Shown: positions 43,858-53,122 of the stretch, piece after piece | How positions within the stretch are numbered: the stretch's first letter is position 1 | How the letters are laid out: each line of letters begins with the position of its first letter | DNA from: Flammeovirgaceae bacterium UBA1842 | GTDB taxonomy: Bacteria > Bacteroidota > Bacteroidia > Cytophagales > Cyclobacteriaceae | Length of the DNA: 64,000 nt | Reading direction: 5' to 3' | NCBI GenBank assembly: GCA_002338655.1 | Contig: DDIU01000053.1 | Coordinates: 160,410-224,409 of the forward strand | Notes under the pieces: model-generated | Told to the model about the DNA's origin: nothing | The model's database searches: none | Seen by the model: only the letters and a program-made list of their open reading frames with translations | Program-made: the position numbers and the translations under genes

Positions 43858-44163
43858 CAATGAAGAATTAAGAATTAACAATAGCGGTTAATAAACATTA
43901 TCGAAATGCCAGTATGATGAACTCTAAAAAGGATTTGGAGAAGGCTTAGTGCGGGGCAATAATGATGATGTACAATTAACAATTAACAATGAATTAAAAA
44001 TTAAGAATGATGAATTCGAATTTTGAATAATGAACATCGAATAACCATTAACAATTAACGAATAACGAATAACCAACACCAATTTTGTAAAATCAATGAG
44101 AATGATGAATTTCGAGCAACCATAATCAGGCATGCTCAAGCAATTAACAATTAACGATTAACC
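43853..44163 (+). repeat. AT-rich word-repeat array 5 (two segments)
   Basis: Segment one (about 43853-43895) begins with AATTAACAATGAAGAATTAA, starting in the stop codon of the thioredoxin-like gene. Segment two (about 43972-44163) has AATTAACAATTAACAATG, then GAATTCGAATTTTGAATAAT, then ACCATTAACAATTAACGAAT. The 76 bp between them are ordinary spacer. The array ends just before the GTG start of the cyclase gene, so this spacer holds little else. Confidence 0.75.
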
Positions 44164-44173
44164 AACCACCCCT

Positions 44174-45268
44174 GTGGAACTCTCTCCAATTACCAAAAGA
44201 AACATAGCCAAGGTGATCCCTTTCGGACTCATTTGGCTGGGTTTAGGGTGGATTTTTATGTTTATCGAGTATGCTGCTATTGGTGACTTTGATAATGCCT
44301 CTTCTACCGCCATCCGTGTAAATACCGAGATACTCATATTCGCAAGCATAGCCGTTACCCTATTGGGTCTATTAATAGGCACTATAGAGCTTGTATGGCT
44401 TAATAAAGCATTTTTAAACAAAAGTTTTGTAGCCAAAATTATCTACAAACAGATTTTCTATGTGGTATTCCTTTTTTTGATCATCTTTTTGACTTTTCCT
44501 ATTGCGGCAAGCATGGAGTTAAAAACCAGCATTTTCGACCATCAGGTTTGGCAAAAATATCTTGATTTTCTCTCTAGCATTACCAGTGCCAGCACCTTTG
44601 TTCAAATGTCGGTATCGTTATTTTTATGTTTGATCTATGCTGAAATAAGTGAACATATCGGCCAAAATGTGCTGCTCAATTTTTTTACAGGCAAATACCA
44701 TAAGCCAAAAGAGGAGCAAAGGATCTTTATGTTTCTTGATATGAAATCCTCCACCACTATAGCAGAAAACCTTGGCCATATTGAATATTTTGGGATGCTC
44801 AAAGAATATTACAACACCTTTTCTGATGCCATCATCCGGTACAATGGCGAGGTGTACCAATATATTGGGGATGAAATTGTAGTTACCTGGGAGTACGAAA
44901 AAGGCATTGCCAATGGAAATTGCCTACAGACTTATCTGGCCATGAAAAATAAGCTCAAACTCCGGTCTGACTATTTTGCAAAACGATTTGGAGTGGCGCC
45001 TTCTTTCAAAGCTGGCTTACATTCAGGGTTTGTCACTACTGGAGAGATAGGGGCATTGAAAAAGGAGATTATATTCACTGGCGATGTGCTGAACACCACC
45101 GCAAGGATTCAAGCACTATGCAATCAATTTGGAGTGGATATACTACTATCCAAGGAACTGGCGGAGCAGATTGAGCCACCTACTTCCACCGAGTATAAAA
45201 CACTAGGCCAGCAGCAGCTCAAGGGTAGAAAAGAAAGCATTGAGTTGGTTACATTAGTGACAAATTAA
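44174..45268 (+). CDS. membrane-anchored class III adenylate/guanylate cyclase
   Basis: The 364-residue protein starts at GTG 44174. It has four transmembrane helices (about 10-30, 50-72, 90-112 and 122-155), then a cytosolic class III cyclase domain (about 180-360). The first metal-binding Asp is in MFLDMKSST and the second is in YIGDEIVVTW; GLHSGFVTTGEIG and GDVLNTTARIQALC follow. This is a complete catalytic core, likely active as a homodimer making cAMP or cGMP. The substrate choice is not certain. No cyclic nucleotide receptor is evident nearby. Confidence 0.88.
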   Translation: MELSPITKRNIAKVIPFGLIWLGLGWIFMFIEYAAIGDFDNASSTAIRVNTEILIFASIAVTLLGLLIGTIELVWLNKAFLNKSFVAKIIYKQIFYVVFLFLIIFLTFPIAASMELKTSIFDHQVWQKYLDFLSSITSASTFVQMSVSLFLCLIYAEISEHIGQNVLLNFFTGKYHKPKEEQRIFMFLDMKSSTTIAENLGHIEYFGMLKEYYNTFSDAIIRYNGEVYQYIGDEIVVTWEYEKGIANGNCLQTYLAMKNKLKLRSDYFAKRFGVAPSFKAGLHSGFVTTGEIGALKKEIIFTGDVLNTTARIQALCNQFGVDILLSKELAEQIEPPTSTEYKTLGQQQLKGRKESIELVTLVTN

Positions 45269-45295
45269 TCAGTTAAAAAAAGGTGTCCTTAAATG

Positions 45296-45982
45296 TTACT
45301 GAAAATACTGGAGTACTGTCTTTCGATAGGAGGAACTTAGAGGAATGCCTTTATTTTCGATTGCCAGCTGGTGTGACTCTACTTTAGATACTTTGTCTAC
45401 AGCCACAACAAACGATCGGTGGGTCTGCACGAATCTATCATCGAGTTTTGCCAGTGCTTCTTTCATTGTGCATAATACAAGTATTTTTCCTTTCACTGTA
45501 ACGTATGAAGTATAATTTCCCTGAGCTTCTAAATAAAGAATGTCACTCAGTTTGATTCGGTGAATGGAGGTACCACTCTTAACAGAGATAATTTTTTCAC
45601 TTACAGCTTCTTCTATTGAGGTAACCACCTTTTGACTTGCGTTTTCAGCCTTATGAACAGCCTTTAAAAAACGGCCAAAAGTTATCGGTTTTACAAGATA
45701 GTCTAGCGCATCTACATTATAGCTTTTTACAGCATATTCACTGTACGCAGTTGTGAAAACAACTTTTGGTTGATATGAGAGTGTTTCCAACAATTCAAAA
45801 CCATTCAGATTTTGCATGTTGATATCCAAAAACAACAAATCAACTCTGTTCTTCTCAATAAAAGCAATTCCTTTTACAGGATCTGTAAATACACCTATAA
45901 GATTGATTTCTTCGATTTTGTCAGCATACAACTTGATCACTTTCAAGGCATTTTCCTCATCATCTATTGCTACACATTTCAT
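45296..45982 (-). CDS. LytTR-family response regulator
   Basis: The start is ATG 45982 (228 residues); the TTG six bases upstream directly follows the kinase stop codon and is less likely. The REC domain (about 1-120) has the phosphoacceptor Asp in LLFLDINMQNLNG and the switch Lys in YLVKPI. The LytTR DNA-binding domain (about 135-228) has IHRIKLSDILYLEAQGNYTSY and FVQTHRSFVV. It pairs with the LytS-like kinase immediately upstream. The divergent hydrolase and CPBP genes across the spacer are probable targets. Confidence 0.92.
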   Translation of the reverse strand: MKCVAIDDEENALKVIKLYADKIEEINLIGVFTDPVKGIAFIEKNRVDLLFLDINMQNLNGFELLETLSYQPKVVFTTAYSEYAVKSYNVDALDYLVKPITFGRFLKAVHKAENASQKVVTSIEEAVSEKIISVKSGTSIHRIKLSDILYLEAQGNYTSYVTVKGKILVLCTMKEALAKLDDRFVQTHRSFVVAVDKVSKVESHQLAIENKGIPLSSSYRKTVLQYFQ

Positions 45983-45988
45983 AATCAA

Positions 45989-47020
45989 TTAATTGGTAAT
46001 GGATAAATTAACCCTGTATATCCCATTTTGATCTGAGATTTCAAGGGTATGTTTTTCAGGATAAATAAGTGATAGCCTTTTCCGGACATTCATTATGCCA
46101 ACTCCACTGGATGAGATGGTCTCTTTGTGCTCAATCACTTTATTGGAAATTTCAAAATTGAATGTTTTATTCTCTATACCCATTTGGATATCAATCTTGG
46201 TTTTTTCCTGAGAAGATACACCATACTTAAAGGCATTTTCTACAAAGGGAATCAACAACATAGGAGCAATAGAAAATGGAACATAAAATTCGTCATATTG
46301 GAGCCGAACCTCAACCTGCTTTTCAAACCGAAGTTGCTGCAAGTGAATATAATCTTGAATGTATTGAATCTCCTCTTTTAAGAATACCTTATCCTCGCCA
46401 GATCTATCAAATACATAGCGCATCATTTCTGCGAGCTTGCTTATGCCTTCAGCCGTTTTTTCATCACCAGAATGTAGTGACATAGAAAACAAGCTATTCA
46501 GGGCATTGAATAAAAAATGCGGATTTATCTGCCCCTTAAGTACTTCCAATTCAGATCTTAGCTGTTGCTCACTAATATTTCTTCTGGTTTCCTCATTATT
46601 AAACCAATCTTTAGAAAACCGATAGGCGATACCAAAAATAACTGATAATACGTGTATTACAGTAATCATGATAATCATTTCTGATCGAACAGAAGGTGTA
46701 AAGATTTTACCTGATGCCACAAAGAAATTATAGTCGATTAATAACTCAATTCCAGAAAAAACAATAAAGAAAGTTATTAGCCAGAGAATAAATGAAGCAA
46801 CCCCTTTTTTTCTAAGAATAACTGGAATCAAATAAAAAGCAATACCATAAAAAAGGATGAGATTGATCACGGTGCCAAAAATGGATGGCCACAAAAGAGA
46901 TTGATCTCCCGACCTAAAGACACCAAATGTTAAATCAAATTTTTGATAATTAAGCAGAATAAGCCCTATTGCCACTAATAGTGCATGTAATATCCATTCA
47001 GTTGATTTAATCTTTCTCAT
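45989..47020 (-). CDS. LytS-type sensor histidine kinase
   Basis: The 343-residue protein has four transmembrane helices (about 10-28, 40-65, 75-95 and 110-135), a short coiled coil and the His_kinase domain. The phosphorylated histidine is in LKGQINPHFLFNALNSLFSM, and the HATPase domain (MLLIPFVENAFKYGV, GVGIMNVRKRL) follows. It has no extracytoplasmic sensor domain, as is usual for Bacteroidota members of this class. It is transcribed with the LytTR regulator 6 nt downstream. The spacer in front contains an ATCATTC/GAATGAT palindrome. Confidence 0.92.
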   Translation of the reverse strand: MRKIKSTEWILHALLVAIGLILLNYQKFDLTFGVFRSGDQSLLWPSIFGTVINLILFYGIAFYLIPVILRKKGVASFILWLITFFIVFSGIELLIDYNFFVASGKIFTPSVRSEMIIMITVIHVLSVIFGIAYRFSKDWFNNEETRRNISEQQLRSELEVLKGQINPHFLFNALNSLFSMSLHSGDEKTAEGISKLAEMMRYVFDRSGEDKVFLKEEIQYIQDYIHLQQLRFEKQVEVRLQYDEFYVPFSIAPMLLIPFVENAFKYGVSSQEKTKIDIQMGIENKTFNFEISNKVIEHKETISSSGVGIMNVRKRLSLIYPEKHTLEISDQNGIYRVNLSITN

Positions 47021-47147
47021 TGTAAAGGTTTAACGGATACAAAAGTAAACATTCAGCTACTTAGTAATCCTTCTATTGTACGAGAGCTATCAAATACTTG
47101 ATGAACACATTCAAAGATGGTTTGAATGATTATTATCCATTCAATTA

Positions 47148-47162
47148 ATCATTCTGAATGAT
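47148..47162. promoter_or_regulatory. candidate operator in the LytS / hydrolase divergent spacer
   Basis: ATCATTC-T-GAATGAT is a 15-bp perfect odd palindrome. A further GAATGAT half-site lies at 47124-47130, exactly 32 bp from the one at 47156. Placement between a two-component system and its divergent neighbour makes it a candidate regulator site. Confidence 0.35.
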
Positions 47163-47235
47163 ATTCTAGACTCTCCATGTATTAGATTTTAAATGACGGT
47201 GCACATACCTGAATATTGAAGGAAACTTACAAATT

Positions 47236-48933
47236 ATGAAAAAAATCATTTTATCTGTCCTCTTATTGTCTTCAATGACAACTCTTAGTGCTCAGCTCAA
47301 TGTCGATTCCATCAGACAAGTATTCCATAAGAAAATCACTAAAACCATGAAAAAGAATAAAGTGATAGGCGCTAGTGTGGCAGTTGTCTCTTCAAATGGA
47401 ATTTTATGGATTGACAATTTTGGGTTTGAAAATGCTGAAACTGAAATGCCAGTAACAGAAAACACCTTGTTTGGGCTTGGGTCTGTAACTAAGGTCTTCA
47501 CCGGTACCTCAGTCATGCAAATGGCCGATCAGGGTAAAATTGATATTGATGCTCCATTCAGTCGATACCTGTCGGATTTTAATATGAAGGATGATAACTC
47601 TGGTGTAACCACACGAAATATCCTCACACATCACTCTGGTTTACCCTCTGATATATTTAAAGGGATGTTTAGCGCGAAACCAGAAGACTACAAGGTAGTG
47701 GTAGAGTACTTGAATCAAGAATTCATGGCAGGTGTTCCCAATCAAATTTGGGCGTATTCAAACCCAGGTTATACGCTGCTGGGGCACATGATCGCTGAAG
47801 TGAGTGGCATCGAATATGATCAATATGTTCAGAAAAACATACTCAATCCTATAGGAATGAACAATACAGCCTTCAATGCATTAGATCGTGCAAGCCTTAC
47901 CTACAATAGTAAAGGTAAATATCAAAAAGATGTTCTTCTGAGGGATATACCTGCAGGCGGGCTATTCAGCACAACCAATGACATGTCTAAGTTTCTAATT
48001 GAATATATAAGCAAATCGGACAAATTGTTAAAGAAATCGACATACGATAAGATCTTGACCTCTCAGCATCCTAACACGCCATTGGATTTTGCAAATCAAT
48101 ATGCATTAGGGTGGGGCATGACCCAACGCCCTCATACTGGTGAGATATATTATCATACCGGTACAACACTCTACTTCAACGCTGCAATGGCCTTTGCCCC
48201 AAAAGCTGATTTTGGGGTAGTTATACTCACCAACTCAGATAAAGGTGGATATGTGTATAGGGAGGTCAATGCTATTTTAGAATCACTCGCTAAAGCAAGC
48301 GGACTAGAAAAAGAAGAGGGCAAAGATCTTCAGGATTTAGGAAATAAAAAACGAATAGAAATCAATCCCGAAATACTTCAGCAATACGTTGGAAATTATG
48401 TGACTCCAGGCGCTTACATTAATGTTTACAAGAAAAAACAGAAATTGTTCATGAAGCTACAAGGCTTTAAAGTGGAGCTGATCCCGGTTGCAGAAAATAC
48501 CTTCTTACCCAAGATAATTTTATTAAAAGTTATTCCAATCAAGTTAAGTGATAATAGGATGCATTTTGAGAATATAGGCGGCTATGACCTCTTGACTAAC
48601 TCAGAAGAAGGAAGCGAAAAAGAAATGATGGCCATGCGACTATTGCCTCAAGTGATCACCTCAGAATGGAAATCCAGAACGGGGGAATATCAAATCAAAG
48701 GTTTGTTAGATGGTGAAATTAAGTTTTTTGATAATTTTCATTTGGTGGAAAAGGATGGCCTGTTGGTTTTTTCTTTTGAGCAAGTAAGCAACGGTCAAAA
48801 AATAGAGATGGCTTTGGAAATCATCAATAACCATAGAGCAAAGGTAGCAGGACTTGGGAGGTATGCTGGTCAATCCATTACCTATGAAAATGAAATATTG
48901 AAGGCATTTGGCATAGAACTAAAAAAGCAATAA
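47236..48933 (+). CDS. exported serine hydrolase (class C beta-lactamase-like) with C-terminal domain
   Basis: The 565-residue protein has a signal peptide (cleavage near TLSAQ). The beta-lactamase/PBP4*-type domain has SVTK (S83, K86), YSN in WAYSNPGYTLLG and the third motif HTG in YYHTGTTLYFN. The last 190 residues form a beta-rich extension often seen in this subfamily (YVGNYVTPGAYINVYKKKQKL and on). Possible activities are D-aminopeptidase, esterase or peptidoglycan-related hydrolysis. It is divergent from the LytS/LytTR genes and lies 2 nt before the CPBP protease gene. Confidence 0.88.
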   Translation: MKKIILSVLLLSSMTTLSAQLNVDSIRQVFHKKITKTMKKNKVIGASVAVVSSNGILWIDNFGFENAETEMPVTENTLFGLGSVTKVFTGTSVMQMADQGKIDIDAPFSRYLSDFNMKDDNSGVTTRNILTHHSGLPSDIFKGMFSAKPEDYKVVVEYLNQEFMAGVPNQIWAYSNPGYTLLGHMIAEVSGIEYDQYVQKNILNPIGMNNTAFNALDRASLTYNSKGKYQKDVLLRDIPAGGLFSTTNDMSKFLIEYISKSDKLLKKSTYDKILTSQHPNTPLDFANQYALGWGMTQRPHTGEIYYHTGTTLYFNAAMAFAPKADFGVVILTNSDKGGYVYREVNAILESLAKASGLEKEEGKDLQDLGNKKRIEINPEILQQYVGNYVTPGAYINVYKKKQKLFMKLQGFKVELIPVAENTFLPKIILLKVIPIKLSDNRMHFENIGGYDLLTNSEEGSEKEMMAMRLLPQVITSEWKSRTGEYQIKGLLDGEIKFFDNFHLVEKDGLLVFSFEQVSNGQKIEMALEIINNHRAKVAGLGRYAGQSITYENEILKAFGIELKKQ

Positions 48934-48935
48934 CC

Positions 48936-49793
48936 ATGATAAAAAGTATCAAGAAATTAAGCAAAAAAGGATGGCAATTCGTGATGTTGACTGTGTTGTT
49001 ATCAAGTATTCCATATTTCTTCATCATCAGTGAAGGGAATGCGGGTTCAGATTGGACCATGTTGCTCATGTGGATGCCAGCATTAGCGGGAATCATAATG
49101 CGACTGAGTTACAAGGAGGGATTGTTCAAAGGGATAAACTGGAACCCAATTACACATTACAAATGGATACTGATTGCAGCTTTCATTCCCTTTACTATCG
49201 AGATTCTTTCTATGGCGTTAAGTGTAGCCTCTGGAGCCGCCTTACTTAAGGAAGGGTTCATTACTGTTCATGATGGCAACATCTCTATAAAAGGAATGGC
49301 TTTGCTATTTGGGGCGGCTTCCCAACCGTGGTATGGTTTTATACCCAATTTCCTCCTTTCTTACTTTGTGGGTGCATTGATGTACAGTTTGGTGTTTGCT
49401 TTAGGCGAAGAGTACGGATGGAGAGGCTACTTGCAAAAAGAATGGGTTTCCTCCAATAAGCTCTTTCCTTTCATTGTTATTGGTGCTATTTGGGGTTGGT
49501 GGCATCTTCCAAGTATTCTTTTAGGGCACAACTATCCCGATTACCCTATTCTGGGAGGATTTATTCTTATGCCCATATTGACCACCTTATTCTCTGTAGT
49601 TTTTGGATTGACATATAGTAAAACTAAAGTAATATGGGTTCCTGTGATGTTTCATGGAGCTCTAAACATAAGTACAGAAATCTCTAATGCAGGACTGATA
49701 GAGGCATCAATTAACAAACCACTCAATGATTTTATCTGGTCAGGTTTATGGATGGTTGCAGCTATTGTTTTTTGGAAGAACAGAAAGGAATGA
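48936..49793 (+). CDS. CPBP-family intramembrane metalloprotease
   Basis: The 285-residue polytopic protein has about seven hydrophobic helices. It carries the CPBP/Abi motifs: EEYGWRGYLQ (EExxxR), WGWWHLPSILLGHN (H) and the last motif FHGALNIS. The family includes CAAX prenyl proteases and bacteriocin self-immunity proteins and cleaves within the membrane. It is 2 nt after the serine hydrolase gene, so the pair is one transcript, probably a target of the neighbouring LytTR system. The substrate is unknown. Confidence 0.88.
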   Translation: MIKSIKKLSKKGWQFVMLTVLLSSIPYFFIISEGNAGSDWTMLLMWMPALAGIIMRLSYKEGLFKGINWNPITHYKWILIAAFIPFTIEILSMALSVASGAALLKEGFITVHDGNISIKGMALLFGAASQPWYGFIPNFLLSYFVGALMYSLVFALGEEYGWRGYLQKEWVSSNKLFPFIVIGAIWGWWHLPSILLGHNYPDYPILGGFILMPILTTLFSVVFGLTYSKTKVIWVPVMFHGALNISTEISNAGLIEASINKPLNDFIWSGLWMVAAIVFWKNRKE

Positions 49794-49874
49794 GTTAGAT
49801 AAGATAGCGAATATTTATATAATCAATAGGTCTTTTCTAAAGTCATTTGCGAACTTCATGCCCCTCCCAAAGGG

Positions 49875-51428
49875 CTAGTCTATTGCCGTAGCACCAACCT
49901 TACCTTTCTCCTTTTCCCCTCTGCTCGCTAAAATATCGCCAAGCGGTATCTTCCTGATTTTACTTTCAATCCAGGTAGAAAAGTCGAACAGCCTTAAGGT
50001 TTGCTGCTCGTATACGTCTTGGTTGATTATTTTAAACTCCCCTTGAATACTTTCCCATAGGCGCTTACGCTTAATTGCCGAGATGGGCAGATTGGGCTTG
50101 TTTACAAAATTGAGGATCTTTTTCTCAATTTTGTACTCCTTACCAGCTGCGTTAATATCCCTTTTGATGGATCGGGATTCGTACTTTATAAATTCCGTAT
50201 CTCTCAACTCGTACAATACCATCAGGTTCACTAATCGGATGGTTCGGAACAAGGGTAGAGCGGAATAATCTCTACTGGTGAAAATTATCTTACTTAAGCT
50301 CTTTTTGGCTTTTTTGAAGTCCCGCAGTCCGAAGTGGATGAGGGCAATGTATAAATGCAATTCGGCATTGCGTTGAAGGCTGAGCAACTGTATTTTCTTA
50401 AAAAGGGTAGTACCGTAGCTTTTCATCAGCCGTTCACAGGCTGCAAAATCACCGCGGTCTAAGGAGGGGAAGAGTTCATAGAGAAAAATGAGGCAAAGTA
50501 CATTGGTATTAAAACTTAGAAATGGGGTATCTAAATTTTTAAGGCGTTGTACGAAGTTCTCCATTCCATCATAGTCCCTAAGGCTTCGAAGGCTATCTAA
50601 AATGCCCTCAATGGTCAGCACATAGTAAATGGGTGGGTTAGACCATAAATGTTTATTCGCTTCTTGCAGGATGTTGAGTTCATTAAATGAGCGAAAGGCC
50701 GATTTATAATCCCCCACACTGATTAGGTAATTGGCCTGAAAAAGCTGGTGCAATTTGTTAATCTCATAGTTATTAATGTTAGATGAAGAAACGATACTCA
50801 TCTCACTGACTACCAAATCGTTAAGCTCTGTCTTTTGCTTTTCGGACCTTGCATTTCCTTTGTGCAGGAGGCGGTGTTTCAGGAGTTCATACAAGGATGA
50901 TTGTTGATGGATCTTCTGAATTACCCTGAGCGTTTCATTTACTTTAAATTGCTTGTGCAATAGGGAATTCTCATCTATCCCTGGAAAATTCAATGCCAGG
51001 AGGTATTCCAATTCGAGCCGTGATGAAATTAGTAAAGCATGGTAATTTTCATAATTAACCGCATTGCGTTTCACCTTTTCAAGGGTATCGAAGCACTCTT
51101 GTGACAATGATTTTTCGAATAAAATCCTTGCCTTTAAGATCTTATCAAATAACGAATAATAGCTGTCCTGATCTTTGCGCAAATCCAGCATTGTATTTAA
51201 CAGTACTTTATAGAGGTGCGTCACGGAGGTATTGAAAGAGGCTTCTTCAAACTGGCTCGTGAATGCCGTTCGTAAGCCCTCAACGGTGAGGTCTTTTGTA
51301 TTGCAAATAAGTTCGTAGAGTTTCAGGTAATTAGCCCCTTCAGAAGATTCAGTGGTTATCCTAAACGCTTTCTTCTCAGGCTTAGTCATCGAGTTTACGA
51401 GGTAAATCAAGGCTTCCGATTTAATCAT
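49875..51428 (-). CDS. large alpha-helical hypothetical protein
   Basis: The 517-residue protein begins MIKSEALIYLVNSMTKPEKK. It is predicted almost entirely helical, with repeated Leu-rich helices of TPR-like spacing (for example FLSFNTNVLCLIFLYELFPSLDRGDFAACERLM) and a basic C-terminus. It has no signal peptide or membrane segment. I do not recognise a named domain; this resembles uncharacterised proteins common in Bacteroidota. It lies alone, convergent with the CPBP gene and divergent from the citrate operon. No function is proposed. Confidence 0.75.
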   Translation of the reverse strand: MIKSEALIYLVNSMTKPEKKAFRITTESSEGANYLKLYELICNTKDLTVEGLRTAFTSQFEEASFNTSVTHLYKVLLNTMLDLRKDQDSYYSLFDKILKARILFEKSLSQECFDTLEKVKRNAVNYENYHALLISSRLELEYLLALNFPGIDENSLLHKQFKVNETLRVIQKIHQQSSLYELLKHRLLHKGNARSEKQKTELNDLVVSEMSIVSSSNINNYEINKLHQLFQANYLISVGDYKSAFRSFNELNILQEANKHLWSNPPIYYVLTIEGILDSLRSLRDYDGMENFVQRLKNLDTPFLSFNTNVLCLIFLYELFPSLDRGDFAACERLMKSYGTTLFKKIQLLSLQRNAELHLYIALIHFGLRDFKKAKKSLSKIIFTSRDYSALPLFRTIRLVNLMVLYELRDTEFIKYESRSIKRDINAAGKEYKIEKKILNFVNKPNLPISAIKRKRLWESIQGEFKIINQDVYEQQTLRLFDFSTWIESKIRKIPLGDILASRGEKEKGKVGATAID

Positions 51429-51575
51429 TCAGATTGTATGTTTAGTTTTATAATTGTCAAATAATGGTAATTAAAACTTGTAACGGATTAATTATCAGTA
51501 ATATATCAATTATTGCATCAATTTGAAAATATGAAAATCACCATTTATTTAACATTTTTAATCGATTGAATTCTA

Positions 51576-51583
51576 TATGTTTG
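51576..51583 (+). promoter_or_regulatory. possible -7 box of the citrate operon
   Basis: TATGTTTG matches TAnnTTTG and ends 21 nt before the transporter ATG. The -33 region has only TTTT at a slightly short spacing, so this is tentative. Confidence 0.3.
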
Positions 51584-51604
51584 ATTCTCATTGACTTATA
51601 AACA

Positions 51605-53086
51605 ATGGTATCTAAAAAAACAATTGGTGCTTTTATTGGAATAGCTGCTTTCGCTATTATTGTTTCGCTCCCCACTCCAGATGGGATGAGCCCAGAAGCA
51701 AAGGGGGCAGCTGCGGTAGTGGTGTTGATGAGCATCTGGTGGATCACTGAAGCCATCCCCGTTTATGTTACGGCTTTTATTCCATTGGTATTATACCCAC
51801 CAATGAATATTCTATCACCTTCCGCCACAGCGGCAAACTATGGCCATAATTATGCACTGATGTTTTTGGCCGTGTTCTTTTTGGCCAAAGCCATTGAAAC
51901 ACAAAACCTCCATAAACGTATTGCGCTGAGCATTATCCATGTCTTCGGAAACAGGCGGCAAAAGATTATTCTAAGTATGATGATCGCTACGGCCTTGGTC
52001 TCCATGTGGATTGCCAATGTAACCACCGCATTAATGATGCTGCCCATTGGCCTTTCTATCATCAGCAAAGATGAAGAAGTTGACAAGAGCAATAGATTTG
52101 CTCCGGCCTTAATGCTTTCCATAGCCTATTCTGCGTCTGTTGGTGGACTTACCACACTTATTGGCTCACCAACGAACATGATTTTTGTGGGGATATTTGA
52201 AAAGATGTTTCCCGAAGCTCCGCCTGTCAATTTTTTTGTATGGCTTAAAATAGGTGTCCCAATACTCTTAATACTCATTCCGGTGTTTTGGTTGTACATC
52301 ATCAAATACTTCAAGATCGGTGGTAGTCTAAGTAACAACATGACTGTCATTAAAGATGAGTTGAAGGCATTGGGAAAAATGAAATCAGGGGAAAAGAGGG
52401 TGATGTATATCGCTGCCCTTACGGTTTTTGCTTGGGTGTTTAAAGATGATTTGGTTTTTAATGAACTGAGCATCCCCGGATGGACCGGTTTATTTGGTAT
52501 TCAAGGGCGTGTACATGATGGTACCATTGCCATGGCTTCAGCCATTATTCTTTTCTTGATTCCGGCTGATAAGGAGAAACAATTAATCACCTGGAAGGAG
52601 GCGAGTCAAGTGCCTTGGGGAGTAGTAATGATCGTAGGGGGTGGATATGCTGTGGCGGCAGGCTTTGTGTCAACAGGGTTGGCAGATTGGCTAGGAGATC
52701 AGCTTTCATTTATAAGTGGCTTTTCATTTTTCTATATCCTTTTAATAGTAATGGCCTTTGTGTTGATGTTTACTGAGTTCAATTCCAATACCGCCAGTGC
52801 CAATATCTTATTACCCATTTTAGCCAGTACGGCCGTTGCTGCAAGTGTTAATCCACTGTTAATCATGATTCCGGCTACAGTGGCCTGTTCCTGTGCCTTC
52901 ATGATGCCCGCTGCCACAGGCCCAAATACGGTGGTATTGGCTAGTGAAAGGGTTTCGATTGCACAAATGGTGAAGTGTGGAGTCTGGCTAAACCTAATTA
53001 CCTTAGTATTACTTACGCTTATTCTTTATTTTATTATTATTCCTTGGTTAGATTTAGAAATGACATTGCCAATTTGGGCTCAATAA
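51605..53086 (+). CDS. SLC13/DASS-family sodium-coupled citrate or dicarboxylate transporter
   Basis: The 493-residue protein has about eleven to twelve transmembrane helices. It carries the two substrate/sodium-binding SNT-type motifs of the DASS family: LIGSPTNMIF in the first half and EFNSNTASANILLP in the second. MLPIGLSI and MMPAATGPNTVVL are further family landmarks. It imports di- or tricarboxylates with sodium. The citrate lyase genes that follow within 37 nt point to citrate as a substrate; this is inference from context. Confidence 0.92.
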   Translation: MVSKKTIGAFIGIAAFAIIVSLPTPDGMSPEAKGAAAVVVLMSIWWITEAIPVYVTAFIPLVLYPPMNILSPSATAANYGHNYALMFLAVFFLAKAIETQNLHKRIALSIIHVFGNRRQKIILSMMIATALVSMWIANVTTALMMLPIGLSIISKDEEVDKSNRFAPALMLSIAYSASVGGLTTLIGSPTNMIFVGIFEKMFPEAPPVNFFVWLKIGVPILLILIPVFWLYIIKYFKIGGSLSNNMTVIKDELKALGKMKSGEKRVMYIAALTVFAWVFKDDLVFNELSIPGWTGLFGIQGRVHDGTIAMASAIILFLIPADKEKQLITWKEASQVPWGVVMIVGGGYAVAAGFVSTGLADWLGDQLSFISGFSFFYILLIVMAFVLMFTEFNSNTASANILLPILASTAVAASVNPLLIMIPATVACSCAFMMPAATGPNTVVLASERVSIAQMVKCGVWLNLITLVLLTLILYFIIIPWLDLEMTLPIWAQ

Positions 53087-53122
53087 CGATTCTTGGTTTT
53101 AAATTTTTAACTTGATTTTATA

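Noticed and set aside
11814..44163. AT-rich arrays considered as CRISPR arrays
   Set aside because: The words are short and degenerate, with no constant repeat separated by unique spacers, and no cas genes are present in the window.
43853..44163. Small minus-strand frames over array 5
   Set aside because: They consist of translated repeat words and have no conserved features.
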